A stretch of 64,000 bases of DNA from Meiothermus cerbereus DSM 11376 (GCF_000620065.1 NZ_JHVI01000020.1:17036-81035), one strand, 5' to 3'. Counted from the stretch's first letter, positions 54,348-63,624 are shown. Translations and numbers: made by a program. Notes: generated by a model from the letters alone, not told the origin.

Positions 54348-55244
54348 TCAAGCGACCAGTTCGGCGAGGCGGACTTTGTGGCTTTCCACCAGAGCCAGAT
54401 CGTCTTTGTCTTTGATAATCACGCCCCAGGTCTGCTCGAGGACGCCCATATCGAGTGACTCTTTATGTAGCGAGACCAGGGCTTCGGCCCAGTCCAGGCT
54501 CTCGGCCACGCCGGGGGCTTTGTTCAGGGGTAGTTCGCGCAGATGGGCGACCACAGCGGCGATTTTCCGGGCCAGCCGTTCGTTGATGCCCGGTAGCTTG
54601 GCCTGGATAATCTCGACCTCCTTTTCGAAGCTGGGGTAGTTTTGCCACAGGTACAAGCATCGCCGCCGGAGGGCATCGGAAAGCTCGCGGCTGCGGTTGG
54701 AGGTCAGAATCACGTAGGGCCGGTGGCGCGCTTTGAGGGTGCCCAGCTCGGGGATGGTGACCTGGAACTCGGCTAGGAGCTCGAGCAAAAAAGCCTCGAA
54801 CTCCTCGTCGGTGCGGTCTATCTCGTCGATGAGCAGCACCGGCGGCCTGTCCTGCGAGATGGCCTCGAGCAACGGACGTCGCAGCAGATAAGCCTCACTG
54901 AAAATCTGCGCTTCGCGCTCGGCTACACCAATACCGGTATTTTCGGTCAGGCGAATGTGCAGCATCTGTTTGGGGTAGTTCCACTCGTACAAAGCCTGGG
55001 CGGTATCGAGGCCCTCGTAGCACTGCAGCCGGATCAGGTTGGTTCCCAGCACCTCGGCCAGAGTTTTGGCCACCTGGGTTTTACCCACTCCGGCGGGGCC
55101 TTCAACCAACAAGGGTTTGCGCAGGGCCATGACCAGCCGCAGGGCTGTGGCCATGGGCAGGTCGGCAATGTAGCTATGCTCACGCAAAACAGCCTGGATG
55201 CCTTCGACGCTTGCGAGTAGCGGGTTCTCTTCAGCCTGGCTCAT
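54348..55244 (-). CDS. coxD: MoxR-family AAA+ ATPase CoxD
   Basis: 298-residue AAA+ chaperone. Walker A is EGPAGVGKTQVAKTL, Walker B LLIDEIDRTDEEF, sensor 1 VILTSNRSRELSDALRRRC. In Oligotropha CoxD unfolds apo-CODH to insert the [MoCuS] cluster; the role here is by analogy. The start overlaps the XdhC-like gene as ATGA. Confidence 0.9.
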   Translation of the reverse strand: MSQAEENPLLASVEGIQAVLREHSYIADLPMATALRLVMALRKPLLVEGPAGVGKTQVAKTLAEVLGTNLIRLQCYEGLDTAQALYEWNYPKQMLHIRLTENTGIGVAEREAQIFSEAYLLRRPLLEAISQDRPPVLLIDEIDRTDEEFEAFLLELLAEFQVTIPELGTLKARHRPYVILTSNRSRELSDALRRRCLYLWQNYPSFEKEVEIIQAKLPGINERLARKIAAVVAHLRELPLNKAPGVAESLDWAEALVSLHKESLDMGVLEQTWGVIIKDKDDLALVESHKVRLAELVA

Positions 55245-56344
55245 TTGGTGCCCTTCAGGTACTTTCCGGGGTTCTTGAGGAACTTGGCGCGGCAGTTGGG
55301 GCAGCTAAAGTAGTAGGTCTGGCCCTGGTACTCAGCGCTCACAGCCCTGGCAATTTCAATCACTTCGCCGCTGGTAGGGTCTATGGCCGTACCGGCGGGA
55401 AGGTTCGAGGGTGGCTTAGCGGCTGGAATTTGGGCCGCAATGGATTCCACCTGTTTGATCAAGAGGTCACCGGGCTGTGCAGGACGAGGTTGATCTAGCC
55501 TCGAGGAGGCCTTGGGCGGGCTTGATGGTTCTACGTTGGATTCTTGCGGGCGGTTTTTGAGCAGGACAATTTCGGCCAGAATCGAGACTGCCACCTCGTC
55601 GCGCCCGCGCCCCCCCAGGTCGAGCCCTGCAGGGTATTTGAGCAGGGGGAAGGTGGTTCTGGGAACTCCCAAGATCTCCAGGTTGTCCAGCACTGCAGCC
55701 CCGCGCTTACGGCTGGCCACCAGCCCCAAGTAGGCCGGGTTGGGCATGTGCTTGGCGATGAGCACCAGGACATCTTCGTCGTAGTGTCCCTGTGAGGCAA
55801 TCACGATGCTGGTTTTTGCGGGGCTCTGATCCTCGAGCCACTGCCCCAGCTCGCGCCAGTCCAGCACCCGAATTTCGGGCTCGAGGCTCACCCCGGCCAG
55901 CTCGGGCTGATCGCAGGCCAGCGTAACGGTATAGTTCATGCGGGCAGCAATTTGCGCGGTGGAAAGGGCAATTTGCGAGCCTCCCACCACCAGCAAGCTC
56001 GACCTGGCGATCAAGGGTTCGATGTAGACCTCCACCGCCCCTTCGCTGGCGCAGGTCAAGGGGATCACCACCTCGTCGGCGTGCTCGAGCACCACCCTGG
56101 CCGCCGCCTCGGGGGTAATTTTGACCAGGCGCGGCTTGCCCAGGTGGAGTGCCTCCAGCGCCTGCTTGCGTACTATCTCACGGGAGCAGGCTCCCCCCAC
56201 ATACCCTTCAAAGCGCCCGTCTTCGAAGATTATGGCCCTGTCGCCCAGGTGTGAGGAAACCGGTGCCTTCCGCGAAACCACCGTTGCCAGTGCAAAGGAC
56301 TCGCCCTTGTGCCGCAGTTCGGCAATTTTGCTGAAGATGTCCAT
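55241..56344 (-). CDS. XdhC/CoxF-like protein with C-terminal YHS-type domain
   Basis: 367 residues. Residues 1-100 are an XdhC N-domain (FEGYVGGACSREIV) and about 110-250 an XdhC Rossmann fold (SLLVVGGSQIALSTAQIAA). A Pro-rich linker joins a C-terminal YHS-like module with DPTSGEVIEIARAVSA and YYFSCPNCRAKFLKNPGKY. XdhC-type proteins bind and insert the molybdopterin cofactor into hydroxylases; the YHS-like module is an unusual addition and could bind metal via CPNC. It corresponds to CoxF in position. Confidence 0.85.
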   Translation of the reverse strand: MDIFSKIAELRHKGESFALATVVSRKAPVSSHLGDRAIIFEDGRFEGYVGGACSREIVRKQALEALHLGKPRLVKITPEAAARVVLEHADEVVIPLTCASEGAVEVYIEPLIARSSLLVVGGSQIALSTAQIAARMNYTVTLACDQPELAGVSLEPEIRVLDWRELGQWLEDQSPAKTSIVIASQGHYDEDVLVLIAKHMPNPAYLGLVASRKRGAAVLDNLEILGVPRTTFPLLKYPAGLDLGGRGRDEVAVSILAEIVLLKNRPQESNVEPSSPPKASSRLDQPRPAQPGDLLIKQVESIAAQIPAAKPPSNLPAGTAIDPTSGEVIEIARAVSAEYQGQTYYFSCPNCRAKFLKNPGKYLKGTK

Positions 56345-56461
56345 TTGCTGTTCATGCTAAGGCCAGATGGCTCCGGGAAATCATCGGTTGGTCACAAACG
56401 TAGACATCTGGCCGGATTATCTGACCCCTTGCTTTTGGGGTTGCAACGCATCTGGGGGCCG

Positions 56462-56911
56462 CTAGCCTTCACTCATCTTTTGGCCCATGTTGGCGAAGAC
56501 CGCCTCGATGAGCCTTTTGGCCTGGGCGTCCAGCACCCGTCCTCCCACGGTAGCTGCTGGGCCACTGACGGTGGCCAGGCCTTGCCAGTTCAGCAAAGTG
56601 GTCTGGTCTTCCTGGCCGACGATATCGGCGCTTGCGGTTAGATCCACTGCGCTCCCAAGGCCGCCCCCACGAATGCGAACCATAACCTTGTTTTCCTCTG
56701 GGCGGGGGTCGAGTTCGATATTCAACTTGAACGAACCCCGCACGGGGCCCACTGCCACGCCAACGGTAGCCACCATGTTTTTGTCGTCCTTAATGTCCAC
56801 CGATTTGAGGTCGGGCAGGCACGAGGCCACTTTTTGTGGGTCTTGGATAAAGCTCCACACTTTTTCCGGGTTGGTCTGTACCTTCTCTTGTCCGCTGTAC
56901 TCGAGCTTCAT
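56462..56911 (-). CDS. coxG: CoxG-like protein (CO dehydrogenase subunit G, START-like)
   Basis: 149-residue START/SRPBCC fold protein (CoxG family). MKLEYSGQEKVQTNPEKVWSF is the typical opening; AVGPVRGSFKLNIELDP and GGGLGSAVDLTASADI follow. CoxG binds the inner membrane or quinone in recent work on mycobacterial CODH; here that is analogy. ATG 56911 has AGG 6 nt upstream. It lies between coxL and the XdhC-like gene. Confidence 0.88.
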   Translation of the reverse strand: MKLEYSGQEKVQTNPEKVWSFIQDPQKVASCLPDLKSVDIKDDKNMVATVGVAVGPVRGSFKLNIELDPRPEENKVMVRIRGGGLGSAVDLTASADIVGQEDQTTLLNWQGLATVSGPAATVGGRVLDAQAKRLIEAVFANMGQKMSEG

Positions 56912-56924
56912 ATTCAACCTCGCA

Positions 56925-56994
56925 AATAGCTTATAGCCGATGGCTGATAGAGAAAGCCATGCAATTCGCTATGAGCCATCAGCTATGGACTATT
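56925..56994. repeat. Long inverted repeat between coxL and coxG
   Basis: ATAGCCGATGGCTGATAG (56933-56950) pairs with CTATGAGCCATCAGCTAT (56969-56986) with two mismatches; after three unpaired bases on each side, AATAG and CTATT extend it to 70 bp. Loop 18 nt. It fills the 91-bp gap between coxL and coxG. It is not the dispersed repeat family seen elsewhere. It could be an mRNA processing or stability hairpin that raises coxL over downstream genes, or a mobile repeat. Confidence 0.65.
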
Positions 56995-57002
56995 GGCCTT
57001 TG

Positions 57003-59402
57003 CTAGAACGAATCTATTCCGGCCTGCCGCAACACCTTCCAGACTTTTTCGCGGGTGATAGGCATATCGATATGACGAACACCAAGGTGGGCCAGGGCAT
57101 CCACCACAGCGTTCACAAAAGCAGCAGGGCTGCCCACTGTAGGAGACTCGCCCACCCCTTTGGCCCCGATGGGGTGATGGGGGCTGGGAGTTACGGTATG
57201 GCCGGTCTCCCACCTGGGGGTCTCGAGCGCAGTGGGCAGCAGGTAGTCGGTGAAATTGGAGGCCAGGTGGTTGCCCTGTTCATCAAACGCGATTTCCTGC
57301 ATGAAGGCCATGGCAAAGCCTTCAGTGAGGCCACCGTGGATCTGCCCTTCGACAATCATGGGATTGATGATGGTGCCGCAGTCGTCAATGGCCACAAAAC
57401 GCCGCACCTTGACCTCGCCGGTGCCTTTGTCAATGTCCACCACGCAGACGTAGGCCCCGTGGGGGAAGGTCAGGTTAGGGGGGTCGTAGTAGTAGGTGGT
57501 CTCCAATCCGGGCTCGAGGCCCGGGGGCAGGTTGGTGTAGGCGGCAAAAGCCACCTCATTCATGGTCACGCTCTTGCTGGGCACGCCTTTGACCTGGAAT
57601 TTCTTATCCACCCACTCCACATCGTTTTCGCCTACCTCTAAAAGGTGTGCGGCAATCTTTTTCGCCTTTTCCCGGATGCGCCGTGCACCTAGAGCCATTG
57701 CTCCGCCCGCAGTTGGGGTGGAGCGGCTGGCGTAGGTGCCCAAACCATAGGGGGCGGTGTCGGTATCGCCCTCCTCGACAATAATTTTGTCTACGTCTAA
57801 GCCGAGCTCTTCCGATACAATCTGGGCCCAGGTGGTTTCGTGGCCCTGGCCCTGGTGACGGGTGCCCGCCCGCACGATGGCAGCACCTGTGGGATGTACG
57901 CGAATTTCGGCCCCGTCAAACATCTTGATGCCCAAGATGTCGAAGTCCTTGCTGGGCCCGGCCCCCACAATCTCGGTAAAGGTGGAGATGCCAATGCCCA
58001 TCAGTTCGCCCCTGGCCCGCTTCTCGGCTTGCTCCTTGCGTAACTCGTAATAGCCGATTTTCTCGAGCGCAACCTTTAAGGTTTTCTCGTAGTCGCCGGA
58101 GTCGTAGGTCCAGCCCAGGGCCGAAGGATAGGGGAATTGGTGGGGCTGAATGAAGTTCTTCAGACGCAATTCCGCGGGATCCATCTTGAGCTCGTGGGCC
58201 AGCACATCCATGCTGCGCTCGATCAGGTAGCTGGCCTCGGTTACGCGGAAGGAGCAGCGGTAGGCCACCCCACCAGGGGCTTTGTTGGTGTAGACCGCCT
58301 CCACCTGGGCGTAGGCTTTTTGAAAGTCGTAGGAGCCGGTGCAGATGGAGAAAAGTCCCGCTGGGTACTTGCTCGGGTCGGCGGCAGCGTCGAAGGCCCC
58401 GTGGTCGGCCAGGGTGTAGACCTTCATGGCCGTGACCTTGCCGTCTTTGGTGGCCCCTATCTCGATGTCCATGTGGTAATCGCGGGCGAAGCCGGTGGTG
58501 GTGAGGTTCTCGGTGCGGGTCTCGACCCACTTGACCGGTGCCCCCAGCACAATGCTGCCCACAATGGCGCACACATAACCTGGATAGACCGGTACCTTGT
58601 TGCCAAAGCCGCCCCCAATATCGGGGGAGATGACCCGAATGTTGTTCTCAGGAATTTTGGTCACCAGCGAGAGTACTGTGCGTATGGCGTGGGGGGCCTG
58701 GGTGGTCATGTAAACCGTCAGCCGCCCGGTGGCCTTGTTCATATCGCCAATGCAGCCGCAGGGCTCGAGGGGGGCCGGGTGGCTGCGGGGGTAGACCATG
58801 TGCTGCTTGATGCGGACTTCAGCTTGCTCCAGTGCTTTTTCGGTTTCGTCTTTGGAACCCACATCCCAGGTCCAGATGTGGTTGTCGTGGCGGCGGGGGC
58901 CATGGGCGCCGGTCATATTGCCCTTAATATCCTCCCGCAGCACGGGTGCGTCTGGGGCGGTTGCCTTGAAAGGGTCTACCACCACGGGCAGGGGCTCATA
59001 CTCCACCTGCACCGCAGCCGCACCATCGGCAGCAGCCTGGCGGGTTTCGGCAAACACCGCCGCGACTTCCTGGTACTGGTACAGCACTTTGCCGTCGGCC
59101 AGTACCATCTGTTTGTCGCCGGCCAGGGTGGGGATCCATGAAAGGCCCGCAGCAGCCAGGTCTTTGGCGGTGATGACAGCCTTAACCCCAGGAATTTTGA
59201 GGGCCTCGCTGCTGTCGATGTTGAGAATCCTAGCGTGGGCGTAGGGGCTATGAACCAGGGCCATGTGCAACATACCTGGAAGATTGATGTCGTCGAGATA
59301 GTTGCCTTTACCCACAATGAAGCGGGCGTCTTCTTTGCGCTTAATGGCCTTGCCGAGCCCTTGGATGCCTTTGGGCTCGAGGTTGGGGGTTTGAACTGCC
59401 AT
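57003..59402 (-). CDS. coxL: Aerobic carbon monoxide dehydrogenase, large (molybdenum) subunit, form I
   Basis: 799 residues of the xanthine oxidase family. The active-site loop is AYRCSFR at residues 380-386, with Cys383 as the ligand that in Oligotropha carries copper in [MoCuS]; this motif is the marker of form I CoxL, while form II has AYRGAGR. The C-terminal GAKGVGESPTVG gives the catalytic Glu. AAAGGAG sits 5 nt before the ATG at 59402. With CoxM and CoxS it would form a membrane-associated CO:acceptor oxidoreductase. Confidence 0.95.
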   Translation of the reverse strand: MAVQTPNLEPKGIQGLGKAIKRKEDARFIVGKGNYLDDINLPGMLHMALVHSPYAHARILNIDSSEALKIPGVKAVITAKDLAAAGLSWIPTLAGDKQMVLADGKVLYQYQEVAAVFAETRQAAADGAAAVQVEYEPLPVVVDPFKATAPDAPVLREDIKGNMTGAHGPRRHDNHIWTWDVGSKDETEKALEQAEVRIKQHMVYPRSHPAPLEPCGCIGDMNKATGRLTVYMTTQAPHAIRTVLSLVTKIPENNIRVISPDIGGGFGNKVPVYPGYVCAIVGSIVLGAPVKWVETRTENLTTTGFARDYHMDIEIGATKDGKVTAMKVYTLADHGAFDAAADPSKYPAGLFSICTGSYDFQKAYAQVEAVYTNKAPGGVAYRCSFRVTEASYLIERSMDVLAHELKMDPAELRLKNFIQPHQFPYPSALGWTYDSGDYEKTLKVALEKIGYYELRKEQAEKRARGELMGIGISTFTEIVGAGPSKDFDILGIKMFDGAEIRVHPTGAAIVRAGTRHQGQGHETTWAQIVSEELGLDVDKIIVEEGDTDTAPYGLGTYASRSTPTAGGAMALGARRIREKAKKIAAHLLEVGENDVEWVDKKFQVKGVPSKSVTMNEVAFAAYTNLPPGLEPGLETTYYYDPPNLTFPHGAYVCVVDIDKGTGEVKVRRFVAIDDCGTIINPMIVEGQIHGGLTEGFAMAFMQEIAFDEQGNHLASNFTDYLLPTALETPRWETGHTVTPSPHHPIGAKGVGESPTVGSPAAFVNAVVDALAHLGVRHIDMPITREKVWKVLRQAGIDSF

Positions 59403-59455
59403 GGCTGCTCCTTTCAGTTGTGCTAAAGCCAATCCAAATCAACTTGACCAGGCGA

Positions 59456-59944
59456 CTAATCATCTGCTGCGGCACCAGCGGGTTGCTGCAACATCTGGGC
59501 GGCCTGCTGAACGGCTTTGACGATGTTCTGGTAGCCCGTGCAGCGGCAGAGGTTGCCCGAAAGACCAAAGCGAATCTCTTCCTCGGTGGGGTTGGGGTTG
59601 CGCTGCAGCAAAACATGGGCCGCCATGATCATGCCAGGTGTGCAGTAGCCGCATTGCAGGCCGTGCTGGTCGTGGAAGGCTTGCTGCAATGGGTGGAGCT
59701 TGCCGCCCTGGGCCATGCCTTCGATGGTGGTAATCTCGTGGCCCTCGGCCATGACAGCAAACATGGTGCAGCTTTTCACGGCGGTTTTGCCGTCGAGCAC
59801 CACCGTACAAACCCCGCACGACGAGCTATCGCAACCCACGTGGGTTCCGGTCAGGCCGGCGTCGCGGATGGCGTGAACCAGCAGGGTGCGGGGCTCAACA
59901 TTTAGTTTTTTCTCCGAGCCGTTGATTTTCAGTGTGATTTCCAT
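59456..59944 (-). CDS. coxS: CO dehydrogenase small [2Fe-2S] subunit
   Basis: 162 residues with two [2Fe-2S] clusters: plant-type (CDSSSCGVC and later C in AVKSC) and the C-terminal pair ([12 protein letters not shown] and [11 protein letters not shown]). It passes electrons from the Mo site in CoxL to FAD in CoxM. The order coxM-coxS-coxL with short gaps is the standard one. Confidence 0.96.
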   Translation of the reverse strand: MEITLKINGSEKKLNVEPRTLLVHAIRDAGLTGTHVGCDSSSCGVCTVVLDGKTAVKSCTMFAVMAEGHEITTIEGMAQGGKLHPLQQAFHDQHGLQCGYCTPGMIMAAHVLLQRNPNPTEEEIRFGLSGNLCRCTGYQNIVKAVQQAAQMLQQPAGAAADD

Positions 59945-60018
59945 AGCTGTGCTCCTAGAGGCAGGTAAAAGGTGGCCCCTGGCGACGGGTACTGCTTACC
60001 CGAGCCTTTGGAAGCTAT

Positions 60019-60897
60019 TCAGGCCACTACGACATTTAAGCGCTTCAAAGCCTTAATCAGACCCCGTCCCACCAATACCCTTGCCATGTCCTTTTTGTAC
60101 TCGGCAGAGCCGCGTGCATCTGGATTGGGGTCGGCAATTTTGCGGGCTTCTTCGGCAGCGGCCCGGATCAGCTCGAGCGAAGGTTTCTGACCTCGCAAAA
60201 TTTTCTCACCTTCCTCGACCCGCAAGGCTATATGGGCTACTGCGGTAATGCCGATTCCGGCTTCCTTGATGGTGCCGTCGGGATTAAGTTCAATTTGCAC
60301 AGCAGCGGCGGCAGTAGCGTAATCACCCACCTTGCGCTCTATTTTCTCGTACGCACCGGAGATGAGCGCATTGGGGGCAGGAAACCGCACTTCCACAGCC
60401 ATCTCGCCCGCGCCAATTGAAGTGGCGAAGCTATCTACCAAAAACTGGTCTATCGATTCGACCCGTATCCCACCCTGGCCCTGGATTACCATCTGTGCCC
60501 GTGCTGCAATGGCCGCAGCAGCCCAGTCGCCCGAGGGGTCGTTGTGGCACAGCGAACCCACCACAGTGCCCCGATAGCGCACAACTGGGTCTGCCACGAC
60601 CTTGGAAACATCTGCGATGAGGGGATATTTGCTTTGTATATGGTTGCTGAATTCCACATCGGTGTCGCGTACCAGGGCACCTATGCGGAGCATCCCGTTT
60701 TCTTCTTGCATATACCCCAGGTTGGGGAGTTTGTTGATATCTACTAGCACGGTAGGCTGAGCTAGGCGGTAGCGCATGGCTGGGATAAGACTTTGCCCTC
60801 CAGCCAGCACCCGAGCGTCAAAGCCATGCTCGGCCAGGTGGCTCAGGGCTTCTTCCAGGGATAGCGGGCGTTTATACTCAAAGGCCGCGGGTATCAT
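60019..60897 (-). CDS. coxM: CO dehydrogenase medium (FAD) subunit
   Basis: 292-residue FAD-binding subunit. The N-terminal FAD loop is AGGQSLIP (about residues 32-39), and the second motif TVVGSLCHNDPSGDW replaces the more usual TIGG. It hands electrons to quinone or the respiratory chain. First gene of the cox operon: AAAGGAGG ends 8 nt before the ATG. Confidence 0.95.
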   Translation of the reverse strand: MIPAAFEYKRPLSLEEALSHLAEHGFDARVLAGGQSLIPAMRYRLAQPTVLVDINKLPNLGYMQEENGMLRIGALVRDTDVEFSNHIQSKYPLIADVSKVVADPVVRYRGTVVGSLCHNDPSGDWAAAAIAARAQMVIQGQGGIRVESIDQFLVDSFATSIGAGEMAVEVRFPAPNALISGAYEKIERKVGDYATAAAAVQIELNPDGTIKEAGIGITAVAHIALRVEEGEKILRGQKPSLELIRAAAEEARKIADPNPDARGSAEYKKDMARVLVGRGLIKALKRLNVVVA

Positions 60898-61176
60898 GCA
60901 GTCCTGCCTCCTTTATTTGTTTTAACGGACTTACTCTATTGTAAGAACTTGATAACGGAAGCTGCTCAAGCTTACACTTTTTATTAGACTCTGCTTTTTA
61001 CCATCAGGCTGGGTACAAAAGGCTTTACTGCACCACAACGGCCCCTTTGTAGGGGGTAATGGGGCTTTTGATGGTGTTGCGCTTGCTGTATCTTACGGGA
61101 GGATGCGCGGGCTGTGCTGGGTTAGAGCCGCCATTGGAGCCAGAGGGCGCTGCCAGAATGGCAGATAAGCTAGGGT
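60898..61176. promoter_or_regulatory. Divergent control region of coxM and mocA
   Basis: 279 bp. Toward coxM there is a TACAAT -10 (60943-60938) but no good -35, suggesting activator dependence. Toward mocA, TAAGCT (61166-61171) is the only -10-like box. No clear palindrome is visible. The stretch 61025-61170 includes a plus-strand G/C-rich segment with no convincing gene. Confidence 0.45.
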
Positions 61177-62067
61177 ATGCCGCCTGTAGATGCCATTGTT
61201 TTAGCAGCCGGGATGGCCTCGAGGTTCGGGGTTCCCAAATTTCTGCTGCCGGCAGGTGAGGGCCATGTTCAACTAACCCGGGTGCTCGAGCAGGCTTTAC
61301 TTGTAGCCGAAGGGCGCGTGGCCGTGGTTTTGGGGCGAGCATCGAAGGTGGCGCGTTATGCCCTGGATCGCTGGCTGGAAACAAGGGCTGCTGCTGGCTC
61401 GAGGGTGGTTTTGGTATTGAACCGCCACTACCGGCAGGGGCAGAGCACCTCGCTCAAAGCAGGGATAAGGGCACTGCCCGGCTCTTCTGGGGTGCTGGTA
61501 TTTCTGGCTGATATGCCGGTGCTGGTGCCTGAAAAGCTCGAGCTGCTGCAGAAGGCCATCCTGCGACCAGGCAGCCAGGCGCTGGCGGTGGCCGCGGGCA
61601 GGCAGGGCCAGGCGCATCCCCCGGTGTATCTATCTGCAAAGCTTTTTGCGGAAATTGACCGGCTAAAAGGAGACCAGGGGGCACGGGCCATTCTGCGCGC
61701 CCACCAGGGGCAGCTCGAGGTGGTGGAGTGGGGGGAAGGGCCGTGGTTTGCGGATGTAGACGACTGGCCCACCTATCGGCAACTGGCCTACCAGCAGGGG
61801 TGGATCACCGAGCCTTTTACCCCCATTCCCCGCTGGCCAGTGGCCGCAGCTCAGGTAGCCCCGAGGGTGGCTGCGACGCTAGCAGCAAAAGCAGTGCCCT
61901 GGTTGGCACCTGGCTTACTGGTTCTGCCGGGAAAAAAAGAGACACTCTGGCTTGACCTGAGCCCGCCTTACCAAGGTGTGCAAAGCATCGTGCAAGGGCC
62001 CTCGAGCACACCGGCGGCATATCTGCAGCTGCTGCGCAGGGCCAGCCTGATGGCTTTGAGCAGCTAG
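61177..62067 (+). CDS. Molybdenum cofactor cytidylyltransferase-like protein (MocA family)
   Basis: 296 residues with the nucleotidyl-transferase motif VLAAGMASRFGVPKFLLPAG at the start and FLADMPVLVP in the middle. MocA converts molybdopterin to the cytosine dinucleotide form used by CO dehydrogenase. Its divergent position next to coxM fits that role. The C-terminal third (from about residue 205) is extended and hydrophobic and not part of the usual family. Confidence 0.85.
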   Translation: MPPVDAIVLAAGMASRFGVPKFLLPAGEGHVQLTRVLEQALLVAEGRVAVVLGRASKVARYALDRWLETRAAAGSRVVLVLNRHYRQGQSTSLKAGIRALPGSSGVLVFLADMPVLVPEKLELLQKAILRPGSQALAVAAGRQGQAHPPVYLSAKLFAEIDRLKGDQGARAILRAHQGQLEVVEWGEGPWFADVDDWPTYRQLAYQQGWITEPFTPIPRWPVAAAQVAPRVAATLAAKAVPWLAPGLLVLPGKKETLWLDLSPPYQGVQSIVQGPSSTPAAYLQLLRRASLMALSS

Positions 62068-62140
62068 GCTGCAATGTGCTGGGTTGGAGGCGGCAGGCAT
62101 CTTGCGCGTAGCGAGATCGGGGCGAGCCAGCCTCTGGGCT

Positions 62141-62169
62141 TTTACTCAACCTGTTCAATGCGCTACAGT
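62141..62169 (+). promoter_or_regulatory. Promoter of the FAD oxidoreductase gene
   Basis: TTTACT (62141-62146), 17 bp, TACAGT (62164-62169). The predicted start is at about 62176, one base before the ATG, so the mRNA is likely leaderless. Confidence 0.6.
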
Positions 62170-62176
62170 AGGCGCG

Positions 62177-63313
62177 ATGGTTCGCTACGATGTGCTAATT
62201 GTGGGGGCCGGCATCATAGGTGCGGCCTCTGCCTACCGCCTGGCCGAGCGCGGGCTGAAGGTAGGGGTGCTCGAGCAGGCCCCGGCTGCGGCGATGGGTT
62301 CTACCGGCAGGAGCGCGGCGGGGGTGCGGGTGCAGTTTACCGAGGCCACCAACATCCTTTTATCCTGGCACTCCATCCAGGAGTACCGGGCCATGCCGGA
62401 GGCCACCTACCGGCCCATCGGCTACTTGTTTTTGGTGCCCGCCTCCCGGTGGAGGGCCCACCTGGCCGGGGTTGAGCTTCAGCAGAGCCTGGGCGTTCCG
62501 GTCGAGGTGCAGGGCCTCGAGGCGGCCCAGCAGTGGTTTGATTTTCTGCCCCAAGCCGAAGGCCTGGAGCCCATCCTGGGTGCAACCTACGGCCCCGCCG
62601 ACGGCATTGTGGATCCACATGGCATATGTATGGAGTACCTGCGCCGGGCCCGCCAGCTTGGGGCTGAGGTTTACACCGAGACCGAGTTTCTGGCTGCCGA
62701 GCCCAAAGGTGGCGGCTGGCTGGTGCAGACCTCGAGGGGGTTGCTCGAGGCCCGCTTGGTGCTCAACGCCGCCGGAGCCTGGGCGGGTGAGGTGGGGCGC
62801 CGGGCCGGACTAGCCATACCCGTGCAGCCAGCCCGGCGGATGGTCTTCTGTACCTCCCCTGTACCCCATCCCGCCTGGCATCCCCTGACCATAGACCTCT
62901 CGAGCGGCTTCTGGTTTCGCCCCGAGCACGACCGGCTGATATTTGGCCGTAGCAACCCAGCCGACCTGGGCTTCCAAGAAGGCATGGACTGGAGCTGGCT
63001 CGAGCCCACCCTCGAGGTGGGCATGGCCCGCTTTCCCTGGCTAAAGCGATTTCAGCTCGACCGCAAGGCTAGCTGGTGGGGCTACTACGAGGTCACCCCG
63101 GACCACAACCCCATCCTGGGCCGGATGCCCGGGGTGGAGGGCTGGGTCAACGCCTGCGGCTTCTCCGGCCACGGGGTGCAGCAGGCCGCCATGGTGGGTC
63201 GGCTGATGGCCGAGGAAGTGGTAGACGACCGGGTGCAGAGCCTGAACATTGATTTGCTGCGCTATGAGCGTTTCTCCAGAGCGGCCCCTGCGGTCGAAAA
63301 AAACATTGTATAG
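62177..63313 (+). CDS. FAD-dependent oxidoreductase (DAO family, sarcosine-oxidase-beta-like)
   Basis: 378-residue flavoprotein of the DadA/SoxB type. N-terminal VLIVGAGIIGAASAYRLAE binds FAD; STGRSAAGVRVQFTEATN, LVLNAAGAWAGEVGR and the late GFSGHGVQQAAMVGRL are family motifs. Likely oxidises an N-methyl or D-amino acid; the substrate is unknown. ATG at 62177 lies where the Rossmann strand begins and matches a leaderless promoter. It stands alone, not obviously part of the cox cluster. Confidence 0.88.
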   Translation: MVRYDVLIVGAGIIGAASAYRLAERGLKVGVLEQAPAAAMGSTGRSAAGVRVQFTEATNILLSWHSIQEYRAMPEATYRPIGYLFLVPASRWRAHLAGVELQQSLGVPVEVQGLEAAQQWFDFLPQAEGLEPILGATYGPADGIVDPHGICMEYLRRARQLGAEVYTETEFLAAEPKGGGWLVQTSRGLLEARLVLNAAGAWAGEVGRRAGLAIPVQPARRMVFCTSPVPHPAWHPLTIDLSSGFWFRPEHDRLIFGRSNPADLGFQEGMDWSWLEPTLEVGMARFPWLKRFQLDRKASWWGYYEVTPDHNPILGRMPGVEGWVNACGFSGHGVQQAAMVGRLMAEEVVDDRVQSLNIDLLRYERFSRAAPAVEKNIV

Positions 63314-63339
63314 CTTACATCACGGCATCACATTCTGGC

Positions 63340-63368
63340 TTGACGATAACCTAAGCGAAGCCTACAAT
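63340..63368 (+). promoter_or_regulatory. Promoter of the tRNA-His/tRNA-Leu unit
   Basis: TTGACG (63340-63345), 17 bp, TACAAT (63363-63368), 20 nt before tRNA-His. Confidence 0.75.
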
Positions 63369-63388
63369 ACCTTTTGCTGTTGCGGCGT

Positions 63389-63466
63389 GGTGAGCGTAGC
63401 TCAGCAGGTTAGAGCACCGGTCTGTGGAACCGGGGGTCGTGGGTTCAAGTCCCATCGCTCACCCCA
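63389..63466 (+). tRNA. tRNA-His (anticodon GTG)
   Basis: Acceptor GTGAGCG / CGCTCAC with an extra G at position -1 (63389), discriminator C and encoded CCA. Anticodon stem CCGGT/ACCGG encloses CTGTGGA, giving GTG. The G-1 and C73 are the identity elements of tRNA-His. Confidence 0.97.
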
Positions 63467-63533
63467 AAACCAGGGCAAATGATTGGGGCGCAGAACGTAA
63501 ATTCTGGCCCCCAATCGCAAGCCCTTCTACCGT

Positions 63534-63618
63534 GCGCGGATGGTGGAATTGGTAGACACGCAAGACTTAGGATCTTGTGCCGCAAGGTGTGGGGGTTCAA
63601 GTCCCCCTCCGCGCACCA
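63534..63618 (+). tRNA. tRNA-Leu (anticodon TAG)
   Basis: 85-nt type II tRNA with a long variable arm. Acceptor GCGCGGA / TCCGCGC, A73, encoded CCA; anticodon stem CAAGA/TCTTG with loop CTTAGGA, so TAG. It follows tRNA-His by 67 nt and shares the promoter and terminator. Confidence 0.97.
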
Positions 63619-63624
63619 CATAAC

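Noticed and set aside
61025..61384. Minus-strand frame between coxM and mocA
   Set aside because: Most of it lies antisense to mocA. The part in the gap is Pro/Ser-rich with no start codon of its own and no motif that I recognise.
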